A stretch of DNA of 64,000 bases, taken from NCBI RefSeq assembly GCF_001746365.1, contig NZ_MJAJ01000001.1:7182-71181 (forward strand), in the 5' to 3' direction. The position numbers were made by a program, and so were the translations under genes. The stretch is from Streptomyces sp. LUP30 (GTDB taxonomy: Bacteria > Actinomycetota > Actinomycetes > Streptomycetales > Streptomycetaceae). Positions 17,125-25,888 of the stretch are shown piece after piece. The notes under the pieces were generated by a model. It was not told the DNA's origin and ran no database searches. It worked only from the letters and a program-made list of their open reading frames with translations. Within the stretch, counting starts at the first letter, position 1, and every line of letters starts with the position of its first letter.

Positions 17125-17970
17125 GTGGCCGCCGCGTTCGCCGCTCTGGACGAACCCACCCAGGAGGCGGTGGTCGCCGCGGTGATCCCGCTGGCCACCG
17201 CCACCCCCCAACGGGGTGGGCGGCTGGCACAGTTGCCGCGCGATGTCCGGGAAGCCGCCATGCGCACCGCGCTGCGCGTGCCCAGCGACCAGGACCTGGA
17301 CCACCTCACCGCGCTCGACGCCCAAGCACTGGGCCGCAGCAAGCAGGCCCGGCACTTCCTCACTGCCCTTCAAGACCTCCGCCCGGCCGCAGCGCGGGAC
17401 GAGACCGGCCCGGTCGACCTGGGCACGACCGGCGACCGCGCGTGGCGGCTGGAGCCCGACCCCGCCTACCTGGGCGGCTACCGCGTGCTGGCCGACGTCG
17501 GCGCCATCGCCCCCGTCCGACCCCGCAAGAGCGACACCGTCCGGTGGACTGCCGAACACCGACGGCGCACTCTCGGCCGCGGCCCGGCCCGCGCCGGCCG
17601 GGACACCGCCGCCCGAGCCGTCATCGCAGCGGAGGACGCCTGGGCGCCACTGCCCGATCTGGACGACGACGCCTACCGGCGCATCCCGGCTGGACTGCGC
17701 TCCAACCTGCACGGCGCGGCCAGTCGCATCGACCTGCGGCACGGCCGACTGGCCCAGATCCAGCCCGGCGCCTACCGCCAGCAGCTCCACGCCGCCCTCG
17801 GCCAGGCCCGGCGCACCGCGACCGGCCACATCCGCGGTCAGCACCTGGCCGTCCTGCTCGACGCCGCCCGCGAGGACCTGGGCGCCCCCGCCAGCACAAC
17901 CGCCGATCGGCTGTACGAGGTGATCCAGGACATCCGCGCCATCCTCCTGACCAGGGCGGACACCGCCTGA
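17125..17970 (+). CDS. C-terminal domain of the coiled-coil locus, copy 2 (281 aa)
   Basis: An open frame from GTG with close identity to the copy 1 domain: helical start LDEPTQEAVVAAVIPLATA, then RAWRLEPDPAYLGGYRVL, PVRPRKSDTVRWTAEHRR and an LTRADTA end. It lacks its own ribosome-binding site and is separated from the preceding domain by one frameshift, so expression is uncertain. The third-position bias is intact and there are no internal stops, so either decay is recent or the shift is an assembly error. It ends 60 bases from the convergent XRE-NTPase gene. Confidence 0.5.
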   Translation: MAAAFAALDEPTQEAVVAAVIPLATATPQRGGRLAQLPRDVREAAMRTALRVPSDQDLDHLTALDAQALGRSKQARHFLTALQDLRPAAARDETGPVDLGTTGDRAWRLEPDPAYLGGYRVLADVGAIAPVRPRKSDTVRWTAEHRRRTLGRGPARAGRDTAARAVIAAEDAWAPLPDLDDDAYRRIPAGLRSNLHGAASRIDLRHGRLAQIQPGAYRQQLHAALGQARRTATGHIRGQHLAVLLDAAREDLGAPASTTADRLYEVIQDIRAILLTRADTA

Positions 17971-18030
17971 CGCCCTCCGCTGGGCTCCCCGGGGCACTAT
18001 CGCCGGATCTACAGCCGCACCCGACAGCCG

Positions 18031-20538
18031 CTACGGCGTGCCGGGCGATACGTGTTGGTCGAGCGGGGCGTATGACGATCGTTCCCATGGGGGTGTCGGC
18101 GTACCGTCCGGTTCCAGCCCGTGAGGCCACAGCGTTTCGAGTATTTCTTCGGTGACGCCGTGGTCGACGCTCTGCCGGAGGAGGCGCTGCGCCCCTTCTT
18201 GGTTCCCGGCCTCCTCTCGCATCATGACCAGGCGGTAGGGGGCTTCGGGGTACCCTTGGTCGGCGGCTTTGAGGGCGAGAGTCTCGGCGCCTTCCGGATC
18301 CCCTGCCGCCTCCCGGGTTAGGGCCAGTTGAAATAGGGCGGCAGCGTCGCCGTGATCGGCGGCTTGCTGAAAGAGGCGCTCCGCTCCTTCTTTGTCCCCG
18401 ACTTCGTCCTGCCTCACGGCCAAGTGGTACAGGGCACCGCTGCTCCCATGGTCGGCGGCCTGGCGAAAAAGGTGTTCCGCTCGTTCTTGATCCCCGGCCG
18501 TGTCCCGGCGTAGGGCCAAGCTGTACAGGCCGTCGGCACTGCCGTGGTCAGTGGCTTTCTGGGACAGGATTTCGGCACCCTCTTTATCCCCGGCTGCCTC
18601 TCGCAACAGCGCCAGGTGCGACAGGGCGCTGGCGCTGCCGTGGTCGGCGGCCTGCCGGAGTAGGTGTTCCGCCCTACCAGGGTCTTTCCGTACCGAGACC
18701 AAGAGGATCAGGGCACCGGTCTCGCCGTGGGCAGCGGCTTCCTGGGCCAGGTTCTCGGCACCCTCCCGGTCCCCGGCGCGCTCTCGCAGCAGCGCCAGGC
18801 GGGACAGGGCATCGACGTTGCCGCCGTCGGCGACCTGCTGAAGGAGGGGCTGCGCCCCTTCCCAATCCCCAGCCTCTTGCAGCATCACAGCCAAGTCGTG
18901 CAGTGCGTCGACATTGCCGCCGTCGGCGGCCTGCCGGAGGAGACGTTCCGCCCCGTCCCCGTCCCCGTCCCTCTTGCACTGATTGGCCAGGAAGCGCAGG
19001 GCATCGGCACTTCCGTGGTCGGCGGCCCGGTGGCTGAAGAGGTGGGCCCATTGCAGGCGGTGGCGGCGGCCGGCTGCTATGCAGAGGTTGTACAGGTCGT
19101 CGGGTTGGGTGAGGCGAGTGTGGGCGGCGTGCCAGAACGAGGCAGGCGGACACAGTCGGCTTCGGGTGCTGCGGCCGTGTTGTTCGAGGTAGTCAGCGAG
19201 CCGGAACACCGGCCCCGCAGGCGGTGAGGCAGGGGTGTCGGCGCGAAGGGAGGGGATGGGCGGGCGTCGTGTGGCTCGGGGTGTTGTGCGGCGCAGGGGT
19301 GCCTGTTTGCCGTGGACGGGTTGAGCGAGGGTGGCGAACGCCTGTTCAGCCCAGTCGTCGGCGAGCTGGTCGTAGTCAGTGTCGTTGAGGTAGTCGGTGG
19401 CGGCGTCGATGAGGAAGGCCTGCGAGAGGTGAAGGCCGATGCCGAGACGGCGTGCGTCCATCGCCGCTTCCAACAGCGCTCTGGCGGCTGGGCTTGCGTG
19501 CTGGTAGCGGTTGAGGAGTTCGGGGGCGCCGGCCAGGTCCTGAGTGATGCGTCCGTCGGAGCTGGCCCGGGTGAGGGCGTCGGACAGCAGGTGGTCACCG
19601 TCCTTGGCCAAGGCGGTTGCGGCGGCCAGGGCCGTGGCGTCGAAGGCGTCGGGGACGGTCAGGGTGTGTCCGGAGAGCAGTTCCCGCACCCGGCTGTGTG
19701 GATCTTCCTCGTTCGGGGCGGGCAGTGCTGTGTACTGGTGCACGTATTCGGGCCAGAGCGTCCCCAACACCTGGACCGGCCCGCGCTCCGGGCTGACGAG
19801 CAGGTGGTGCACGGCCGCCGCGATCCGCTCACCGGCCGCCCGGTCGCCTAGGTAGTGCTGAGCCTCGTTCAACCACACCACCGTGCAGGGCTGAACACGG
19901 CGCAGGTCCTCCAGCGCGGCCTCCGCGCGAGTCGGATCGAACGGATGCCACAGCCGCCAACCCTTCTCCGCGAGCGGCTGCACGGCCTCCCAACAAGCCC
20001 GCGTCTTCCCCGTCGACGAGGTACCCACCAGGATCACGATCCGGCTGCGGCCGGCCGCCATGTCCCTGACCGCTTCGGCCAGCACCCGGTCATGCTCGCG
20101 GAGTACGTATCCGGGCAGGGCCCGCGTCCCGGACGCACCAGCGCCGGAAGCGGTCTGTCGCGGACCTGCTGGGTGCACTTCCAGGTCGTGCGGCTCCCAC
20201 TCCCCGATCAGACGCCCCGGCCCGACCGTTGTCACCGTGCCCGACTCCTCGGCCGCAGTCCGCTGCAAGTCCAGCAGCTCCTGCACTGGCAGCTTCAGCG
20301 GGCCGGCCAAAGCGGCCACCGTCTCCGCCGACGGCACGGGCTTCCTGGGCGATAGCGCCTCCGACACGGTGGTGCGCCCCAGCTTCGCCTGGCGGGCGAG
20401 CAGTGTCTGATTCAGAGGAGATCGCGCCAGCCCGTCAGCCAGCCTCCTGCGCAGTTCGATGAGTGCCGGTTTGTGGCCGTTCTGCTCGTCGTGCACGTGC
20501 TCGCCCCCTGGGGCCGTGGTGTGTTCGACGGTGTTCAT
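18031..20538 (-). CDS. XRE-type HTH + P-loop NTPase + Sel1/TPR repeat protein
   Basis: An 835-aa multidomain protein. Residues 28-92 form an XRE-like helix-turn-helix (LARQAKLGRTTVSEALS). A P-loop NTPase follows, with Walker A GTSSTGKT at 172-179 and a Walker B-like VVWLNEAQ near 221-227. A helical region leads to about ten tandem repeats of some 36-38 residues from about 500 to 800, each built on ADHGSADALYHLAL and AGDKEGAE, which is the Sel1/TPR pattern. This STAND-like order of DNA-binding, switch ATPase and repeat sensor fits a ligand-responsive regulator or conflict-system receptor. It is divergent from a 72-aa membrane protein, with a trypsin-like peptidase gene just beyond. No effector domain is fused. 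Confidence 0.75.
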   Translation of the reverse strand: MNTVEHTTAPGGEHVHDEQNGHKPALIELRRRLADGLARSPLNQTLLARQAKLGRTTVSEALSPRKPVPSAETVAALAGPLKLPVQELLDLQRTAAEESGTVTTVGPGRLIGEWEPHDLEVHPAGPRQTASGAGASGTRALPGYVLREHDRVLAEAVRDMAAGRSRIVILVGTSSTGKTRACWEAVQPLAEKGWRLWHPFDPTRAEAALEDLRRVQPCTVVWLNEAQHYLGDRAAGERIAAAVHHLLVSPERGPVQVLGTLWPEYVHQYTALPAPNEEDPHSRVRELLSGHTLTVPDAFDATALAAATALAKDGDHLLSDALTRASSDGRITQDLAGAPELLNRYQHASPAARALLEAAMDARRLGIGLHLSQAFLIDAATDYLNDTDYDQLADDWAEQAFATLAQPVHGKQAPLRRTTPRATRRPPIPSLRADTPASPPAGPVFRLADYLEQHGRSTRSRLCPPASFWHAAHTRLTQPDDLYNLCIAAGRRHRLQWAHLFSHRAADHGSADALRFLANQCKRDGDGDGAERLLRQAADGGNVDALHDLAVMLQEAGDWEGAQPLLQQVADGGNVDALSRLALLRERAGDREGAENLAQEAAAHGETGALILLVSVRKDPGRAEHLLRQAADHGSASALSHLALLREAAGDKEGAEILSQKATDHGSADGLYSLALRRDTAGDQERAEHLFRQAADHGSSGALYHLAVRQDEVGDKEGAERLFQQAADHGDAAALFQLALTREAAGDPEGAETLALKAADQGYPEAPYRLVMMREEAGNQEGAQRLLRQSVDHGVTEEILETLWPHGLEPDGTPTPPWERSSYAPLDQHVSPGTP

Positions 20539-20602
20539 CTTCGTCCGGTCGAACCACGGCGCACATCGTTTCCGCGACCTTCGACCACGTCAACACCCCA
20601 CC

Positions 20603-20821
20603 ATGTTCAGGGAGTCCGTCGTGGCCGTCGTCCTGCTGACCACCGCACTCGTCATCGTCGTCGCATTGCTTGCCGCAGCCGGCGCGGGCAAGCTCGCCCG
20701 TATGGACGGCGCCACCTACCCCGCCGCCCTCACGCGCGCTGCCACCGCCTTCGCCGCGGTCATCACCCTCGCCGCCTCCGTAACCGCAGCCCTCGCAGCC
20801 CTCACCGCCGTGCTGACGTAG
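20603..20821 (+). CDS. Small two-helix membrane protein, 72 aa
   Basis: Short ORF from ATG encoding two hydrophobic helices (VVAVVLLTTALVIVVALLAA, then AVITLAASVTAALAALTAVL) separated by a short polar loop with GKLARMDGATYP. It is transcribed divergently from the XRE-NTPase gene, 64 bases away, so the two probably share a regulatory region. The family is not recognised. A partner or membrane-anchoring role for the neighbouring ATPase is speculation based on position only. Confidence 0.55.
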   Translation: MFRESVVAVVLLTTALVIVVALLAAAGAGKLARMDGATYPAALTRAATAFAAVITLAASVTAALAALTAVLT

Positions 20822-20964
20822 TCACCAATGCTCGCGTCTTTGCCTGCTGCTGTCACCTGCCAAGGGCACACATCACCCGCACGCCCGCCTGACCAGTACG
20901 GCCCGATCCTGGCCAGTTCGAGGACAGCAGCGATGACATCGAAGTGCTGCGGGGCCCGTAGCCC

Positions 20965-21837
20965 TCAACGGACGGGACCGGGCGATGTCCAGCCCGGCGG
21001 GGCCACCTCGGGAAGAATCTCGAAAAGCGCGTCAACCGTCCACACCATGCCCAAGTCCGCCTTCGGGTCGAGCCGCCCGCTGTAGACCCCGACCAGAGCG
21101 GTGACCGACTCCTCGTGCATGACGACGTCGCCGGCGGCGACGACGGGTTCACCGGGCCGGATGTGCATCACGACCGGCGACCCGGACTGGCCCTCACGGG
21201 TTCGGGAGTCGAGGAGGAATCCGGGTAGTCCGGCCCACCGGGCGAAAGGCTCGCTCGCGACGGGTGCCGCCGTCCATACGGCGTACGGCCAACTGCCCGT
21301 GTTGCCGAAGGGGAAGCCGAGGACAAACAGGCGATCCGTTATCCGCAGGGGGATGTCGAGGTCCACCTCGCTTCCCAGCTGCGCGCGCCGTTCACGGGCG
21401 GACAGCTCGCGCAGGGTCGGCCATGTATTGGGCATGAACGCCTCCACCACGGCCTCCGGGACGGCGCCGATGTGCAAAGCAGCGATATCGACCCGCCGTT
21501 CGGTGTGACTGCGCCACCGAGGACTCGACTGGAACTCACCGTCGTACAGCTCGAAGTCCCGATCGACGGGGTGGAAGCCGTCTTCCCCTTGGCCCGCGAA
21601 CCGGACCCGGAGGTAGTCCGGGCGAAGGCCGTCCTTACGGATTGCGTCCCCGCTGTCCGAACGACATCCGGTGACAACATGCCAGGCGGTGACCAGCCAG
21701 AAGTCGCCGGGGACCCCGATGAGGAAGCCCGTGGCAGGCCCCAAACGTGTGTCGTCAGCCTCTCCGAGGGAGCGGTGCCACGCCTCGACATAGAGAGCAC
21801 CGAAAGACAGGGCATGGATGCTGCCGACTCCTCGCAT
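20965..21837 (-). CDS. Trypsin-like serine peptidase domain protein
   Basis: A 290-aa protein from ATG. The chymotrypsin-fold triad is readable: H53 in LVTAWHVV, D117 in RRVDIAALHIG and S218 in REGQSGSPVV, with the usual GxSG surroundings. No signal peptide or membrane helix precedes the domain, so it is probably cytoplasmic, as for peptidases used as effectors in bacterial conflict systems. The frame stays open upstream to 22104, but the first ATG before the conserved region was chosen because a divergent small gene starts 13 bases away. It lies just beyond the XRE-NTPase and small membrane protein. Confidence 0.75.
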   Translation of the reverse strand: MRGVGSIHALSFGALYVEAWHRSLGEADDTRLGPATGFLIGVPGDFWLVTAWHVVTGCRSDSGDAIRKDGLRPDYLRVRFAGQGEDGFHPVDRDFELYDGEFQSSPRWRSHTERRVDIAALHIGAVPEAVVEAFMPNTWPTLRELSARERRAQLGSEVDLDIPLRITDRLFVLGFPFGNTGSWPYAVWTAAPVASEPFARWAGLPGFLLDSRTREGQSGSPVVMHIRPGEPVVAAGDVVMHEESVTALVGVYSGRLDPKADLGMVWTVDALFEILPEVAPPGWTSPGPVR

Positions 21838-21849
21838 GCGGAGGAGCCT

Positions 21850-22113
21850 ATGCGTCGGCCGCCACCGCGGAGTCGGGATTCGCAAGTGGTGGGTCGAAGA
21901 CACAGACACCCGGGGCACAAACTGCCCCGGGTGTCTGCTGTGCTCAGGGCTAATGGGCAGCGGCGTTGCAAGGGGTGCCAGGAAATCAAGTCGCTCGCGG
22001 AATTTACTCGCGACCCGGAAGGCTATCCGGTCACGCGTTGCCGTCCGTGTGCGAGCTTGAACCAGCGCCTGCGCGCTCAATCCGCACCAGCCGCCCCCTC
22101 TCACGTTCCGTAA
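21850..22113 (+). CDS. Small zinc-ribbon-like protein, 87 aa
   Basis: Starts at ATG five bases after GGAGG, a strong ribosome-binding site. The C-terminal half contains RCKGCQEIKSLAEFTRD and TRCRPCASLN: two CxxC pairs of the type seen in small zinc-ribbon proteins with a K-x-x-x-x-F middle. The N-terminal half is basic and probably disordered. It is divergent from the trypsin-like gene with only 12 bases between starts, and ends 15 bases before the next gene on the same strand. Function unknown. Confidence 0.5.
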   Translation: MRRPPPRSRDSQVVGRRHRHPGHKLPRVSAVLRANGQRRCKGCQEIKSLAEFTRDPEGYPVTRCRPCASLNQRLRAQSAPAAPSHVP

Positions 22114-22127
22114 GGAGAACCCCGCCC

Positions 22128-22373
22128 ATGACGACCTTCACGGCCCCCGCCATCGGCATCGACAAGAACCTGGATACCGCGTGTGCCGCTGTCACCAGCG
22201 AGATCAACCGAACGGACGGCGAGGCGTCCCTGTTCTTCAAACTACTGGAAGGCCGGATCGACTGGAGCATGGTCAGTGTGGACTCGACCCCTTGCCGCGT
22301 CCATCAGCCACGATGGTTCGACCAGCCCTTACGGCTGTGCCATATCGTTCAGCACGTTTCCGTCTTGGCGTAG
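22128..22373 (+). pseudogene. Short ORF fused to an IS5-type transposase fragment
   Basis: Begins at ATG after an AAGGAG site with MTTFTAPAIGIDKNLDTAC, a peptide I do not recognise. From about 22237 it reads GRIDWSMVSVDSTPCRVHQ, the N-terminal catalytic segment of IS5-family transposases, then runs out of frame to a stop. The original small gene was therefore interrupted by an insertion whose remainder has been lost. It overlaps the convergent secreted-inhibitor gene by 25 bases. Confidence 0.5.
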
Positions 22374-22660
22374 TTGCCGAAGGTGAAGTGGTAGGCCGCC
22401 CCCGAGCCCGGGGGAATGGTGAAGCAGTCGCTGTCCGGCCCCCAGCCGATAACGACCCGTGCTCGTTGCGTGTTGCCGCATGCGTTCCACACCCACGCGA
22501 CCTGCCCGGAAGCCTCGTTGTAGATGTCCGTCGAGACGCACCACGGGACGTTCCCCGTCGCGGATGCGTCCTGGGCAGGGGCCGCGACCGCGGGTCCTGC
22601 CGCACAGGCGAGGGCGGCCGCTGCCACCAGAGAGGTGAAGAGAACTTTGCGTGATGCCAT
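22349..22660 (-). CDS. Small secreted four-cysteine protein, tendamistat-like
   Basis: A 103-aa precursor from ATG with GGAGG seven bases upstream. A Sec signal peptide (KVLFTSLVAAAALACAAGPAVA, cut near residue 26) precedes a mature domain of about 75 residues. Its four cysteines (VPWC, NAC, DSDC and a final TETC) have spacings of about 20, 18 and 24. Proteinaceous alpha-amylase inhibitors of the tendamistat family show two disulfides with similar spacing and the same DDxxGLC..PG arrangement (here PDSDCFTIPPG). The inhibitor assignment is therefore plausible but rests on cysteine spacing, and the Trp-Arg-Tyr binding loop of tendamistat is not evident. Confidence 0.55.
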   Translation of the reverse strand: MASRKVLFTSLVAAAALACAAGPAVAAPAQDASATGNVPWCVSTDIYNEASGQVAWVWNACGNTQRARVVIGWGPDSDCFTIPPGSGAAYHFTFGNYAKTETC

Positions 22661-23229
22661 AAGGCGTCCTCCGTTGTCGTGAGGTGGTGGCCCAGCGCCT
22701 GCGCGCCTGAGTAGGTGTTTTTCAACATCTACCCGGGCCGTCACCGGTCGGGTCCGGGTACGGCGTGTGCGGGTGACCAGGGTGCAGGCAGGAACCAGTA
22801 GAGACCGAATCAGTATGTGATCGCAGAATGCCGCAGTCCAACATTTCGATATTCCTCGAAAAGGTGGACGTGTTGGACGCCCTCCCGCAATGAGCGGCGC
22901 GCCTGCCCGGAGCCGGCTCGCTGGCGCGTGTCGATGAGCTTGCCGGCCTGTCACCCGACGCTGACGTCAGCACTCTCCGTCGTGACGGTCATGGGCTCTT
23001 GCTGGGGCCCACGTCGGGGGCCTGTGCCGGTAACTGATGGCACTCGGGCCAACGCGGAGTGGTTTCGTACGCGAGAGCGAGCAACGTTTATCGCTGCTTT
23101 TGGGCAGCACTTAACGATCAGATCGCTCGGAAATGTCGATGAGAGCCGACAACACTGGCGCATCCTGCCGTCGTTGGGTGACTTGTTCCGACATCACCTG
23201 TCGGTGATCTTCACTGGTACGGTCCGGTC
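22661..23229. other. Non-coding stretch between secreted protein and MFS fragment
   Basis: About 570 bases. The part nearest 22660 holds the ribosome-binding site and presumably the promoter of the secreted protein. The rest contains no frame with a credible start or recognisable product and is probably decayed sequence. Confidence 0.4.
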
Positions 23230-23466
23230 ATGCCGCGCCTGGTAGAAGTTCCTGGGTACGTACGTTTCTGGACCGCCTCGGCTGTGTCTGCCTTCGGCTC
23301 GCAGGTCACGGGGCTGGCCTTGCAGATCCTTACCGCTGTGACGCTGAGCGCTTCTGCCACCGAGGTTGGCATCGTCAACGCCGCCCGCTGGGTTCCGTAT
23401 CTGCGGCCCCACCGCGCCCGGACGGTGACCGCGGCTGTGACCGACGCGGTGACGCACGAACTGTGA
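23230..23466 (+). pseudogene. MFS transporter N-terminal fragment
   Basis: From ATG the frame encodes VPGYVRFWTASAVSAFGSQ and VGIVNAARWVPYL. This is the first transmembrane helix and loop of drug-exporter-type major facilitator proteins, which normally run to 400 residues or more. After about 57 codons the sequence changes to unrelated RPHRARTVTAAVTDAVTHEL and stops. Only a broken 5' end is left, so it cannot form a transporter. Confidence 0.65.
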
Positions 23467-23914
23467 CGCACCCGCAGAGCCGACCAGTACCGGGGCGCGT
23501 CCTCACGCACACGTACGCGTGCACCGCATGTGCGGGAAACCGCGCCACGGAACGCCCACGGGCCTCCCCTGCGGTCAAGAGCGAGGCCGCCTGACCGGAG
23601 GGGCAGGCGGGTGGGCGCCGGCTGATGCCGGTCGAGCAGGGCGCCTACTTCCGCCAGCCGCCCGGCGAGCCCGCACCCGCCCCGGCCCGGCCCGGCCCGG
23701 CCCGACGTCCGCTCGCCCCCGGCGGCCTCACCTTCTTAGACCCGGACCGCCATGTCTGAGCGCTAGCGCCACGGGTTGCGCCAGGTCCAGGACCAGCTCA
23801 TCACCTAGCCCCACCGCCCGGTGTGCCAGCGCCTCCATCTGGACAGTGAGCCCATTCCAACTTCAGGCGACAGCCGATCGACGCTGTGCCACGGAGGTCT
23901 GGTAGACCCTGGCT
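23467..23914. other. Non-coding stretch, nothing recognised
   Basis: About 450 bases with several short frames and no plausible gene. It contains a CCCGGCCCGG-type simple repeat near 23685-23705. Probably degenerate remnant DNA. Confidence 0.4.
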
Positions 23915-24286
23915 ATGACGTTCTTGGCGGTGGTCGAGGGTGATGCGGGCGGATGGCGCATCGATCGGGATGGTCTGACAGAAGCGATCCGTGCCCGGTG
24001 GTCCGGAGTCGAGATCGACTCGACGCAACGCAGCGAAGTGCGCAGCCTCATATGGTAGTTCGAGACCGAGGACGGTCCCGGTGAGGCCTATCTGCACGAG
24101 GACGGTACCTGCCTGTACATGGACGTATGGGAGGAAGACGCGATCTGGTTGGCGATCGTCTTCCGCAGGCTGGCACCCACGGACCTTGACCTGGTGTTCT
24201 GCGATGAGGGTTACACCTTCGACGTTCGTCTGCCGGCCGGGACGACGGAAGCCGAGTTGACGGACTGGGTGAATGCTGCGGGTTGA
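23915..24286 (+). pseudogene. Conserved hypothetical gene inactivated by one amber codon
   Basis: A 124-codon frame from ATG to TGA reads MTFLAVVEGDAGGWRIDRDG, then FETEDGPGEAYLHEDGTC and MDVWEEDAIWLAIVF. It is interrupted only by TAG at 24056-24058, after codon 47 (SLIW*FETEDG). The frame is otherwise uniform and shows normal third-position bias, so a single CAG-to-TAG change is the simplest history. The acidic small protein resembles immunity-type proteins in size and composition, but I do not know its family. Confidence 0.65.
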
Positions 24287-24288
24287 TC

Positions 24289-25052
24289 TCAGCCCGTCGC
24301 GGTGAGCTGGAGCACCAGGACGGCTTGGACGAGGCTGGTGATTCGGGTCGTTGAGCAGCGGAGTTTACGGAGGAGGCGCCAGGACTTGAGGGTGGCGATG
24401 GCCTGCTCGACCAATGCACGGATTTTCGCGTGGGACTGGTTGACGGCCTGCTGGCCGGTGGAGAGGCTGTCCCATCGGCCGCGGTAAGGGAGACGGACCG
24501 TGCCGCCTGCACCCTGGTAGCCCTGTCTGCCCAGCAGCTGATGTTGGCCTTGGCGAGTACCTCGATGATGCCGTGCTCGCGCGCCGCCCGGATGTCGTGG
24601 ACGGCGCCGGCCAGGGCTGGTGAAGCCCACATCAGACGCCCCTTCGGATCAGCTATGACCTGCACGTTCATGCCGTGCTTCTTGTGTTTGCCCGAGTAAA
24701 ACGGGCGGTCGGCGGCGATTCGGTCGATGGGCAGGAGCGTCCCGTCCAGGATCACGTACGCCTTCGTCGACGCCGCTCGTACGGCTTCGGCGAGGGTGGG
24801 GGCGAGGGCGGCGAGGAGGTTGACGGCCTCGGTGATGTATCGGTAGGCGGTGGTGGTGCCGATCCCGAATCCGGCCGCGAGCTGGGCGTAGGGCTGGCCA
24901 TTGCGCAGGTGGGCGAGGGTGAGCAGGGCCTGTCGGCCTGCGATCAGGCGCCGCCATCGGGTTCCGAGAGCGCGGCGATGTTCTTTCAGGCGGGCGGCGA
25001 GGAAGCGCAGGGCCGAGCTGGACACGTCGACGCCGGACGGGTAGACAAGCAT
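24289..25052 (-). pseudogene. IS5-group (DDE_Tnp_4 type) transposase, frameshifted
   Basis: Starts at ATG 25052 with VDVSSSALRFLAARLKEHRR and an HTH region GQPYAQLAAGFGIGTTTAYRY. The first catalytic aspartate lies in YVILDGTLLPIDR, followed by FYSGKHKKHGMNVQV. Around 24600 the sequence changes frame, and the end (HAKIRALVEQAIATLKSWRLL, typical of the last catalytic block) is read from the neighbouring frame. One indel has thus inactivated a nearly full-length transposase. DNA from about 25060 to 25170 probably contains the 5' end of the element. A matching inverted repeat could not be confirmed at the other side. Confidence 0.75.
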
Positions 25053-25257
25053 GCGAAGCCTCTGGTGGAGACGGTTCCCTTGGTCGGAAACCCATCTACC
25101 AAGGGCTTCATCTGTCTGTCAGCCCAACCACCCGCCTGGCAAGTGAGGTTGGAAAGGGCTCAGTGGTCGTAGCCGGCCCGGCTCCCGCCTCGGATACCGT
25201 GTTCCTCTACGGGGTGCCATGACGGATGTGCCGCCCCTTACCGGAGGTAGTCAGCGT

Positions 25258-25647
25258 ATGAGTTCAAAGCGCAGCAAGAATCCAGCCCTGCCCGTACTTG
25301 ACGACGCATTCCGACTCGCGTCGGTCAAGGAGGCCGAAGAGTCCACCCGTGACTTGGCCGCGCGGCTGGCCACCACCGAGCTGCGCCGCGTTTCCCACCC
25401 GGGCCGGGTCACCTGGGAGCCCACCGATCAGGCCGAGCCCGTACCAGTCCCGCCGACTGTGGTCGACGGTGACGGGGACCTGTGGCTGCGGGACCGGGGC
25501 ACTGGCGCCTGGACCATGCCCGAGTTCAACCCGAAGGAGTTCCCGGCCCGCTGTGGCGAGGTTCTGACGTGGAACCAACTTGCCCGCGAGTTCGGCCCGC
25601 TTACCGCACTGGCCGACGACCGCCGCATCGGCGGCGGCCGGCGCTGA
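25258..25647 (+). CDS. Hypothetical protein, 129 aa
   Basis: Read from an ATG preceded at about 10 bases by GGAGG; an in-frame ATG at 25219 without such a site is the alternative. The protein is charged and soluble: MSSKRSKNPALPVLDDAFRLA, a helical region with EESTRDLAARLATTELRRV, and a small beta segment DGDGDLWLRDRGTGAW. It ends in a QLAREFGPLTAL helix. I do not recognise the family. The codon bias is normal for the genome, so it looks like a live gene amid remnants. Confidence 0.55.
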   Translation: MSSKRSKNPALPVLDDAFRLASVKEAEESTRDLAARLATTELRRVSHPGRVTWEPTDQAEPVPVPPTVVDGDGDLWLRDRGTGAWTMPEFNPKEFPARCGEVLTWNQLAREFGPLTALADDRRIGGGRR

Positions 25648-25769
25648 CCGCGTAGCCTTCTGGGATGACCGCGCCCCTGAAGCGCCCCTTACGGGTAGCT
25701 GGGAGCTCCAGCTCACCGCCGAGCTCGACGATGGCGGCGAGCAGGTGAGCGTGGTGGTCGGTCACGATG

Positions 25770-25888
25770 TCTCCATGTTGAGGCCGGATACGTCGTCGCT
25801 GTCCGTGGAGTCGGGAATGATCAAGCGCAAGATGTACGGCCGGGCTGGCTTCGGCCTCTTACGGAAACGAGTCCTGCTGGCATCCTGA
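25770..25888 (+). pseudogene. ISL3-family transposase C-terminal scrap
   Basis: The last codons read IKRKMYGRAGFGLLRKRVLL and a stop. This is the end shared by ISL3 (IS204/IS1001) transposases, where it normally follows the final catalytic glutamate. Upstream sequence is unrelated, so only the 3' end of an old insertion remains. Confidence 0.6.

Noticed and set aside
15928..17997. Minus-strand frame of 689 codons opposite coiled-coil copy 2
   Set aside because: Only its far end (about 16437 and below) encodes the methyltransferase remnant. The rest is the mirror of the plus-strand C-terminal domain.
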